The position numbers and the translations under genes were made by a program. This document shows, piece by piece, positions 44,801-56,800 of a stretch of 64,000 nt of DNA. The notes beneath the pieces were generated by a model that was not told the origin of the DNA, did not search any database, and saw nothing but the letters and a program-made list of their open reading frames with translations. This DNA comes from Scortum barcoo (taxonomy: Eukaryota > Chordata > Actinopteri > Centrarchiformes > Terapontidae). Position 1 is the stretch's first letter, and each line of letters begins with the position of its first letter. Location of the stretch: contig CM041533.1 of NCBI GenBank assembly GCA_023238725.1, positions 26,687,068 through 26,751,067 of the forward strand, written 5' to 3'.

Positions 44801-47800
44801 TGTTAATTATGTACCATTCTATCTTAATTATTGTTTTCTACAGAGACATCTACAGTATGAATCTGAAAGAAAACATTGCCTCAGTACATACAGGCTCGAT
44901 CATAATTAGAAAGCACTCAACAGTAAAATAATAGTTCACTGACACAATGTGAATAGATGATACAGTCACATACACAAAAGCGCCCAGGAATAATTGGAAG
45001 TGTGTGTGTGTGTGTGTGTGTGTGCACCCTCGTGACACATCATTTTAAGAGCACTCCACGGTTCCACGCTTGTTTTAATTGGAATATGTTCCTCATCAGT
45101 TCGCCTGCTTTGCATGTAGAGAAATAAGGGCTCAGTTCCAGTCTCCAGCTGTGCTCCGTCCCGCATGCCACAGTTAATCTCCTGTCAGTTTAACACACAC
45201 ACACACTGCTACCGTCCATCCATCCATACATGATTATTATTTCTTTTTAGCTTATCCTGCAGTTCCCTTTGTTTACACTGCACCATTTTCTTCATTCATA
45301 TGAAATCTTTTTTTGCACCCTTTTCCTGGCACTGACGCAAATAGCTTTCCGAGATCAGGAAAGTCTGAACTTATCTTAACAGTCTTGTACCTCCTGATCA
45401 ATACCCACTGCAACAGAGCAAATTACAGAGGGCTTGAGGCCTTTTATTTTGTAAACATCAGAAAATTCCCTGGATGTATCGATGCCGTTTGAGTAATGGA
45501 CAATTACTAACAGGAGAGCAAGAGCACTCAAACTATCCTAATGCCAAGCATCAATAATGAACGGTACTGCAGTGAGGCAGTGGGGTTTAAGTATAGCCTG
45601 TAGGTGCAGGTTTCTGTTGTGTATGTACTCAGCAGTTTTCCCACACAGCTGTAAAGTCTAAAGACGGCTTGGTTTCTGATCTTAACAGTGATCACCATCC
45701 CACCTATCTATAAACCTACTTCATATTTCTCCTGTTCCCCCTTTCAGACTCTTATCAGAACTCCTCACAAGCCTTTAGAGAATTGGAGTTCATTTGAAGT
45801 CAAATCCAACTATATCATCCAACTATAATGTAGATTTGCTGAGATTTCTAAAGTAGCAGAAATTGCACAAACTTGCACAAACAGCCCTGTGATGTGGAAA
45901 TAGGTGTCCTGTTTTCAGTCTAACTAAAAGAATGACTTTCAGAGGAGCTGAAATCAAAACAAATTCAAATAAGTGATTTGTAAATGTGTTAATAGTGTCA
46001 GTGTCTATGTTAGAGCTACGCTCAGCCCCAGAAGACAAAGGGTGGACAAAGCATACAAATGTTTGTTGCTAGCGTACTAACCATGCGTAGATTGCATTTT
46101 GTCTTGTTGGTCAAAGTGCTATAGCTTTGCTTGGCTCTGTGATTAAAAAATGTGTCAATTTTACCTATAGTCAATGATTGTAGAAAATGAAAATATAATA
46201 ATGATAATGGATAATGGAAGGAATCTTCGAATTCCAAAAGTGCCTCCTAAAAGCACACTGAATCTTAAAGTACTTTTGTCACATTAAAGGTTTCCAGGCA
46301 TTTTTCTGTCATCTGTGAATTTCCTTGCTATTTTTGAGATAATCAAAATGAAATAAATTTGACTGAGGTTTTGCCATACTTGACCATGCTGCGGGCTCCA
46401 TCAGGGTCCATGGCGCTGACTGAGCCCACGCCCACGCCCACTGCAGCGTCTTCCTTCACCTCCATCAGATAGCTGGCTTTGTCAAACAGTGGTGGCTCAT
46501 CCACATCATCCACACCAATCCGAACCGTGGCCAAGTCTTTGGAGCCTGCAGACATGAAGCGAGGGTCCACCTGGGTGTTCTGGACCTGGATCTCTACTGT
46601 GTAAGACGGCTTCTTTTCAAAATCCAAAGGCTGAGGAGGGAAACAGAGGAAGCACATACGGGATTTATGAGAGTAGTCTCTGTTGGTAGAGTAACTAGAG
46701 TATTTTGTTAAAGATGAAGTTCCACTGACGCCACCAGTTAAATGTATTGAATTTCTTGAATATACAGCATAAACAGACAGAGGGCCCAGATGCTGGCCAA
46801 CTCCTCAAACGATTTTGTCTTTTCACATCTGATGTCTGTCAGTGAATGGCTAACTTTGTCTCCTGTTTGGTGATGGGAAGTGTGCAGCGGGTCACAACTT
46901 TTTCACTCATAGTAATTTCCTAAACAAAACAATGAGCAATTCAATTCAACTGATTAATGCAGCTTTAAATGTTGGGGATCCATATCGCAATTTAACCTGC
47001 AAATGCAGATGTTAACACCTTCAGCACAAGTGCTCATTTTGGACCAGGTCTATGGGACATACAGTACAATTATTTAGACTTTTGTAGTATTGTGACGTGT
47101 TAAATATGAACTCAGAATAGTCTGAAAACCAAACCAAAGTGTTATTATATCAGTTTACATTTCTTATATAGGCAAGAGGCATATACTGTACAGCAAAGGA
47201 GAAAGACTGGACAAACAAGCCCAAATACAAACAAAAATAGACTTTTTATACTGTGCATGCAGTAACACCATGCAGAGCACTATATTTACAAGTAATCCAG
47301 TAAGGACATTATTTGATTTACCATGTAATCTAATTTGATGGCTGAGAAGTTGAGCATCCAAGACAGGATTTGTGTAAGAACACATCTCTTTTATAATATC
47401 ACGGCTCCTGACAGCCGCAGTGATTAAAGAATGAAAAGAACAGCAAATGCTGTTACAGAGGAAAATCTAACATGAATAAAAATGTGATATAAAGCAGACA
47501 GATTCAATCTGATGACAAATGATAATAGTTTTTCAAAAGTGCAGAAGGTGTTGATGAAATCTGTTTTCTGACATCAGCTGTGACAATGCTGCATGTTTTT
47601 TTGAAACAAGAACAAAGCTTCAGATTTCGTTGAACAGCTCTCTGTGTGCTGTCGTTGCTTCCTTGAAGGAATTCTGGATATTGTCCTCATCTCGTATCCT
47701 GCTGACAGAATATCATTACTTCTTTGTTGAAGCTTGCTGACTTTCTTACGTTGTGTCAGCAAGAGGAACAAAAGAATTTCTAAATATCAATTGTGACTGT

Positions 47801-50800
47801 GCATCAGTAAACACACACTCTGTGAGGACACTGTGATTCATTTCTGAAATCCAGCCGCATTAAAAGTTCCAGTCCTGTGTATTAGTGCCTGCTGCACAGG
47901 CTAGGAATGGCGGTTGTGAAGGTAAAGATGAATAATTTTAATTTGGTTTCTTTCATCTGTCAAGCATGCCTAGGCTTTGCATATTTAACAGTACGTGTAA
48001 AACAGACTACGTGGCCAGGGTCCTTATGAGTCAAAAGTGTGGGATCTGCTGAATCACAGTTTTAGAAATAATTTCATTTAACCAGTGCTGTGAGAAAAAT
48101 ATCAAGATAATTAAAAGCCAGTCTCATTGGACTGTGGGCATTAGGAAAGCAACAGATTTCACATTATTTACAATAGATGCAGTTTGACTTGTGCACTGCT
48201 GTAGTCTACAACTAGTGGAATTTACTCTTATTTACTTAGTTTACTGTGTGTGAATCTAACTTTAACTGTAGCCCTTCACAGGCAGTTTGTAAATGTGTTG
48301 TACTTTGAGTCCGCAGTTTAGTCCTTCTCCCTCTCACCTTGCTGACAGTGATGACTCCCTCCTGGGTGTCTTTGTCAGTGGAGATGTCAAACATGTCTAT
48401 GCCATCTCCACTGACGATGGTGAAATACATCTCAGCGTTCTTCCCAATGTCTCTGTCAGTGGCTTTAATTCTCCCGACTGGAGTGCCAGACTTGGCTGAT
48501 TCAGGAACTCTGAACTGGTAAATACCTAAAAACAGAAAATAAGACATGCATGATGCATGAGGACTTTTTTTTACACTATTACCCACTGTGTAGGCATGCA
48601 CATTTCTAACTTCAGTATCCCCAGTGACACAATGCTGGGCTACATTGCATACCAGTAATCTCACCAGTCTTCTTCTTTCTTTGGTGCTGTATTGCTGTGT
48701 GCATGATAATGTGATCGGTGAAGACATGGAATAGTGTGAATCCAATTGCAGGAATGTGACCATGTGTCACCCATCTGTTTGTGCACATGCATGTGCAGTA
48801 TCATGTGTGGAGTGGTGAAAAACTCCATAGGGAGTCTTAAAAGCCCCAACTGTATTTGAGTAATCTTGGCATTAAGATACTTTTGAAATTATAGCATTAG
48901 TAACTACATCATCCTGGAAGCATGCATGGCTGTTGCATATCCACTGTGTAATTCTTGATTCTATCACAGGATAATACTTTAGTTTTATTGGCATAAAATG
49001 TATTGGCATAAAACAGGAGACAAAAAGAAAACTTTCCTGCAAAATACACTGATCACAGCCTCAAATCTTTGGAAGACTGGCTTTGAGACTAATATTGTTA
49101 ACTTTTTTATTTTATATTTGTACTATATCACATTCTTTGATTGTGTCCATGATCCACTATCTTGTTATTGTCTCATGTAATCCCTCTCAAGGTTTCTTTG
49201 ATGTTTCCTTTTTTTCTATTGCTCACTTAGATATATATATTCCTTTTGTACCAGCACAGGATATTTAGTTTGATGTATACCATGTCTTCAGTTTGGAGCA
49301 CTCTGTTTTGGCAGTACCAAAGTGTCAAACTGTGCAGTGATTATTTGAGTGCAAACTGTTTATTGATGCAGATATGTGACCACACTAGAAAAGTGTAGAA
49401 AAATAAAGAATTAATGCGTATGGTCAAACTGCCTGAGCCTGGCTACAATGTGTCCTCACATGTGCACGTTAGCATAAGCACATTCACTAATCGGTATGTA
49501 AACTGCACTTGACCATGACCTAAAAACAAGGTACACACCAAACTGTGTACTAATACACCCCTGTCACGTATGCAGGTGTTTCTTGTCTAATGTAGCCATG
49601 TGAGGCCTTCTGAGGCTGGTATTTATATTAAGAACTTCACAAATAATCCTGACTTCACAAATAATCCTGACTTAACAGAGAAACACCACCTGAAGCAGTA
49701 GATACTGATTCACTGCTATTAATTGACATGGTGTGAGTCAGTGATGGACCAGGTATAGTCACTAAAATAGATGCACCACATAAACTCAAACAAAGACATC
49801 AACAAAGTTAGTCTCTCTCTGAAAAAAAACATATGATAGCATAAATGCTGGATGAAGAAAAAACATATTTTTGTTGTTTTAAAATTCATGAGGAAGGTTA
49901 GACAGGTAGACAGCAAAAACAAAAGAAGCATTCTCAGCCCGAAAAAAGGAGTGAATGCTGATGGAAGCCAGAAGCTGGAACAATGTCTCTCTGCCAGACT
50001 ACTGAGTATCATTAAAAAAAGCATTTCAATGTATTTTTGTGAGCGTGATGTATTCTTTTGTTCTCTGGAATAAGTGCTAACATTGTGTTTTGCCATCAGT
50101 TTGTTGCAGAGAGGAGATGGCCGCCGCTAAGAGTTTTCCTCCTCATTGTGAAACAAACACAGCCTCGGCCTGGATGAAAAAAGCAGCTCGTTTGAGTCAC
50201 TAAATGGAGTCCAAGCGCACAAACTAAACTAAATGAATGCAAATGAGATGTCACTCTGCAATATGAACCTGAGGCAGTTTCATATCATGACACTTTCCTT
50301 TATTCAGGATTTGTGTGTGTCTGCATGTGTGTACATACGCTCCATCTCAGAGATGTAGTGGTGTGTATAAGCCACTTGAGTGAGTAATTATATGCTGCTG
50401 TGACACAGCAGGCGTCATACACCCTGACAGCAAGACAGTACTCAACCTGCCACTGTTTTGGTATATTTATGTGTGTTTGCAGCCGAGGAGCCACGGGGAG
50501 AGAGTGAGATAAAGGATGTGCTCTTGTGTATACCCAGTACCCATCTATTATCAGGAGAGGGAGAAACACTACACCAGCTGGAGCGAGACCAAACCACACT
50601 GATAAACGAGACCAGACCAAACCAAACCAGATCAAACCAGACCAGACCAAACTACCAATCTAAACAACCAAAAACCAAAGTGATAGATATGACCAGCCCC
50701 ACTAACCCAGACCAAACCAAACAGGACCCAACCAACCCAGTCTAAATCATACTATTAAACCAAAGTGATAAACCAGTCAAAACCGCCAAACCAAACCAGT

Positions 50801-53800
50801 TAAAACTAACCCAAGCAGGCCATCCCAAACTAAACCAAACCAAACCACCAAAACATCTAACCAGATCAAACTACCAAACAATGAAACTGACCACCAAACT
50901 ACCAAACCAAACCAATCTACCAAACCAAACTATTAATCCAAAACAAACTAGCAAACTAAACCAAACCAAACCAAATAAAAAAATACAAAAATAAACCAGA
51001 CTAATGGAATGCTTCCCTGGGAGAATTTAGATGGTCAAGTATGTCATAATTACCAGAGTGGTGTAACAAAACAGCCAACCAGAAGCCGCTTTAATTTGTT
51101 TGGCTTGAAGTCCAGTGGCCAGCAGACACATATAACTGAGAGACAAGGAATAGACCAAAGCCTGTACAGAACTCGACCCATAGCTTTGAACCAATATCTT
51201 TCTCTTAATACAAGTGGGAGCCTGGTGAAACCCTGAGGGGCCCAGAGGTAAAGAAGCAGATTTCATCCCCACTCAGTTTTCCTTCTGGCTAGTTAGAGAT
51301 TGGGTTGCCTCGTGGCTCTTACACCAACAGCACTAATTGGGATCCTGGTGTGAAAGGAAATTAATTGACATGTGTAGACCAAGGAGTGTTTAACTGTGCT
51401 CTACCAGCTTCTCATCTTTAGAGTGAGGACAGTGTTTTGGGTAAGGAGATAGGGAACATATGGTATATAATCAATGAATTGTCCTCATATTGGTAGAAAT
51501 ACAAGGACTTGTGTGTGGTAAGTGTGCTGACTTAAACAGAAAGATAATGCCACATGCAATCTGTTCAGCTGATCCTTGGATGATCTCGTTTTGCACCCTG
51601 CATCGGAGACAGAAACAGCGAGTGGATGGGTGGAGAGGAGGATGAGGGAGAAAATGACACTCATATGGTGACTGTGATTGAATGAGGCAGTGATGGAGAG
51701 GGAGAGAGAAAAACAATTAGAAGATGAAGAGATGGATACAGAAAGCCAGAGAGCTGAAGAATGAAGGGGAGGAAGTTCTGCCTTCGTGTCAATTCACAAG
51801 GATTAGAGGAGAGAATGGCTTGAGGCCAACAGGGCTATGGGCACTGAACTGAACACACACACACACACACACACACACGCCTATTGATGAAAAGCTGCCA
51901 CATTTTAACCAGCTGTTGCTATGTTCAAACTTCAACTGCTCCACACAAACTAGTTCTGACAGATGTAACTGCTGCAGTGCTGAGTCATGGTAATACCAAA
52001 TGAATGGCTGTCATCTTGACAACTAAGAACAATGAGAACACAACATGTTGTGTATTCTTTTTTCTGAGCACTTTATAGACATCTCACCTGTGTTCCTTCT
52101 TTGTCTCATTTAAAAGCAATTGAGAAAATAATTTCACCACCGTTAGATTGGCAGGTATTGTTGATTTTGATCATATCACACAGTCTTCATCAGTACATCA
52201 TCAGAATCAATTTTGAACTTCATCTTATAAACCCACATTGATGAAAAATGATCAGAAAAAAACAGACAACTGGTGATGTGATATAATAATAAATAATATA
52301 ATAGTATAAAAATACACAACCACTTACTGTAAAGTCTTAATTCAACCACTTTAGTGATATCTAACCAGACACACAATGTGGATTTTATTTGTTCAAATTG
52401 TGAGAAGTCTTCTTCCGCCAACACAATACACTGAAGATGAATGAGGGTTAAGTTGAACGCTCACAGCAGGGCATCAGGGCAAAATTTGAATCTCTAATCT
52501 CTCTTCCTCTCTTTGAATAGTGTATGTATTCTGTTGCTTTTACATATCCTTCAGGTATAGAGAAGAAAGCTACTACACATAGCTATAATGTAATACATAA
52601 TTAGAATTTGGCAAAAAATCCAGAAAGCAGCCAGCCTGTTCCGGCCTGATCCTGTCTCACAGCAATAAAAAGCAACATTTAAAAAATTCAGCTGCAACAT
52701 CTTTTTCCAGAGACTGAGATCTTGTTACTCTGCATAATCCAAAGAACATGCTGTCAGTTTTCATAAGGGTTTTTTCTTCATCTAAAGTAGCTCCACTTAA
52801 AAGTGGTCCTGTGTTACTGGATTATTCAGAGTAACCAAACCAACCAAAACCAAAGCTATCTGCATGCACACCACTGGAGTATAGTAGATTAAATATGTTG
52901 GTTTTCTGTGAAATGGCCCTTTAAAGACTATTTGGAGAAACGCTGTGTTATGACATAACAGGCTACACCTACTTGACATTTCTGATCAAATTCCTGTTAA
53001 CACTATGCTGGCAACTGGCCACCCTGCAGTCTGTGCAGCATTATTGGACTAGCTTTGGCTAATCTAACAAGTCCACATTGAAGCACTAAGTTTTACCATA
53101 TACTAGGTCAAACAATTAAGACCTAATTTAGTCAGCCTTACAGATTAAGTTCCAATCATGAACATTAGATGGCAAAATTGGACAGGCTAATCTGCTCTCA
53201 CTCTGAACACCATCTCCTCTGCATCCATGTGTGTATTTATATATTAGACTTGACCACAGTGGGTCTGTTGCCATGGGAATCAGCACCATAATTAGTAATC
53301 AAAAGATTTAGTAAAAGGGCACACCGATGATTTTCCACATGTTCAGTTTACCTTGTATATTACCACGTATAATGTCTTCTGAACTTTAAAAGGGTCTTAA
53401 AAAGGACCCTGATTATGTCTGATCAGGGTCATTTCATCTTGGGCTACAGATCTGAAACAGAGAGCCTTGGAAGTTTGAAAACTGTTGTCATTTACCAGGC
53501 AGACTCATGAAAGATGCTCTCATGTTGCATTGTAGGAAATGTAGGATCCACTGTGTTTGGGGCTTTAACTTTAACTTGGGATTAAAAGTCAGATACCCCA
53601 TAAGAGGACTGGAGGTGACCATGTTGGATCGTTGGGTCTTGAGTTTGTTATATTTCATAATCTTTTAATACATCTTACTTCCTGTTACTTGCACTTATTT
53701 AAGTCACTGAACTTGTGGAATAAATACGTTACCAAAATGTTTCCAGTTCACGTTATGAGGCCACAAATCAACCAGCTCTAAACCAGTGCCAGTCCAAACT

Positions 53801-56800
53801 ATTATATGAAGCCAAATTTGAAGAAGACCTAAATAACAGACAGTGCTGTAGTTGAATCCACAGCCTGTCTCTCCATAACTAACACACTACAGCAGGGGTC
53901 TTGTGAGAGTATGTGCTTCTTGGTACAAAGCCCACATGTTTACAGTGAGACTGTTACTGTGATTAAGGATTAATTAAGTTGAATTAATTAAGAAGGCTTT
54001 CGGGAAGAATTAATGTTTCTTGGACTAATTCCCCTGGAAGGCCACACACAGCTGGTGAAATCATTTTCCGGCAGAAAGAGCTGGACTTTGAATGGCTCAG
54101 CATGCTGGGAGAGAAATGTCCTCCTGTTGTGATGGACAGGATGAGTTATAGAGTTAGTTAGAAACTTCATTAAGTCTACTACTGTGGGTGTAGTGCAGCC
54201 ATTTCTGGCCTCTGATGTATCAGCTGAGCACAATGATTTACTGATCCACACAGTGATATGAGCAGATAAAAATCTGCCCTGGATTTTAATCCCTTGACCA
54301 CCAGTCTGCCGTGACAACAAGCATCTTGGCTTGTATTAAACCCCAACTGCCCACTGCCTGATCAATGGACATCAATGCATAAAGCCATAAAAAAATCTTG
54401 CCTAACCTAACTCTAAAGGTGCTTTCAGACATTGAGGGGTTGTCTTTCAATCAGCAGCAGCTCCTCTGATACTCATTCATGATGTCCACCCTCATCATGC
54501 AGCTAAAATAGAGTGGGCTGAAGCTTAAAATAGGAGAAAAGGTTAGCAAGTTTTGCCAGTTAAAACAGTGTTTATAGCACCAAATAGGAGAATCAGACTT
54601 TGAAAACATTGCTCCCTTACAGATACCAGTAAAATCAGCCTCTGCATTGTTCTCCTCACTGTAGTTTCCATGGTTGGCATGGTCACACAGTGAGCTGTGA
54701 CAACACATTGAAAAAGTTAAATCCTCATTAATTTCAATTGACATATGACTGCCTTCTCTCTCATACAGATGCTGACTGTTGTGTTAACACTGAAATCAGT
54801 GGAGATGGAGGCAGCAGTCACTTGCTGTCTGAGAACACCTTAACCCTAATCCTACACGGCTGCAGATCAACATCAGGACATTACACTTCCCTGACTTACT
54901 TGCTGACTTTCTGGGGACATTTATGACCAACTTTCAGGTTGAAAAGACAGCTAAGCAGCTGACTGCATTTGAACTTGTACTAACATTACTTCAGACACTC
55001 AGACTCAGACACAGCTGTCAGAATCTGAAAGTTTACCTCATTCCCTCATTATCTGAGCAATGAGTGCTCCACGTACATGTAGTTAGTAACACATATGTAT
55101 ATAAAACAAGCAGTCACTCCTCACTCTACCACCAAGATTTACATAAGAGCATGCATGCAAATGCATAAAATCTTTTTTTTTTTAATGTGAGATGTCAAAT
55201 GTTTGTGGCTCTGCCTTCAGACCTAACTGCTTTGCAGCATGTGCTGCCATTTCAAATGGAAAAACATTGATTGATCAGTGTAATTTTGTGTATATGACAA
55301 ATTAAGAACTTGATTGTGGAATAACACTTATCAGTTAATATGCATTTGTTCTGCTTCTAAGCTCTGTATTAATGTGTGTGTCTCAGTGCGATTGTCTTAC
55401 TCTGAATGAAGCGGGGAGGGTTGTCATTGACATCAGTGAGGGTGATGTTAACCACGGTGGTTCCCGTGAGCCCTCCTCTCTGTCCGGCCATATCTTTAGC
55501 TTCGATCACCACCTGGTAGTGCTCCCTCTGCTCGCGATCCATGTCCCCAGGACCCAAGGCTGTCCGGATCACACCTGAACAGAAATAGCATGTTTTTGGT
55601 TAAAATGTGCTCTTCATTTTCTCTTTTCACATTGCTTTGTCTTGATCTTTAGTTGCCTCTTAGCAGAGTCGTACATCATGCTCAACTTCATAGGCTCATA
55701 GAACAATCAGAGAATTTGCTGTTTCCAGTCTAAAATAGAGACTGAGGGAAACACAGCTGACTTTCTCCACTAAAACAGGTGTATTTTTCTCTCGTTCCTT
55801 TCGTGGGTGGTTGAGAGAAGAACCTGCCATCTGTTGTTGTGATGTTTTGTCTTTTCCAATCAATACACTTGTTACGCATGTTCTGCAGATAAAATATCTA
55901 CAATGGTATTTCAAGTCATCTCATAAGGAAGCCAAAAACACCCGGAAATCTTGCAAATGAAAAGTGAGGAACACAGCAAATTGTAAAAAGTTGTAGTTAG
56001 GTTGCATATGTGAATCTCATTGCTACGCAATCAGCTGTTGTACTGAACTGGAGTCAAACATTAGCCTACATGTGGATTCAGATAGTCTTCACACACACAC
56101 AGAATATGAATGATGCAGCACGTAATCCATCATAATTTGATCTCCCTGATATTTATGGTTGACTGTATATCACAGCAGAGCTGTGGTAAGTTACTGCTTC
56201 AGCAAACAGAACATCCTTGCTACTGTGTCACCTTAAAAGCATACAACTTTTGCTTTTTCAATCTGTATGCACAAACATGAAATTAATACAAATCTTGCAA
56301 TCTCACTCTTGGAACGAAAGCAAAACAGGTGTATTCCCCAAACTATTTAACTATTCCTTTAACTGCCATTAGTTCTTGAGTTTGCTATTTGCTTCAATAT
56401 TTTTTTCCTTCATGTTCCATTTGCTGTCAGCATCCAGAGAACATGGCCTATCATTACTGCTGAATCCACACAAGCAGTATTACACTCGTGGCCCTGACTC
56501 ATCTATTTATTGAAACAAACAGCTGAGCAGAGAGGCAGAGATTACTGCACTGATTATCTAAGTGAATGGCTCACATTTTTATTTACAGAGAAAGTGCATA
56601 AGATCATGAAAGGATTGAGCTGAGCTGTGTTTTCATTTTATAATAGGAGATTTTACAACAAAACCTTTTTTCAGTGTAGCAGGAACAAAGTAAATGTGCA
56701 CACACAAATGTGTGTTTACCTTTTATTACTATTTCTACAGCTATTTTTGTAGAAGAAAAACACATATATAGGCTTAAAATGAGATTAAAGCTGCAAGCAG

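Larger units (their letters stand above)
43001..46379 (-). other. cdh6 intron 7
   Basis: 3.4 kb. It holds a foldback element at 43891-44318 and (TG)12 at 45001-45024. No gene is recognised. Confidence 0.85.
48526..55400 (-). other. cdh6 intron 5
   Basis: 6.9 kb, the longest complete intron. It holds a degenerate ACCAA-type pentamer array (50585-50995), (AC)13 at 51853-51878 and a twofold 18-bp direct duplication near 49632-49670. No gene is recognised. Confidence 0.85.
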
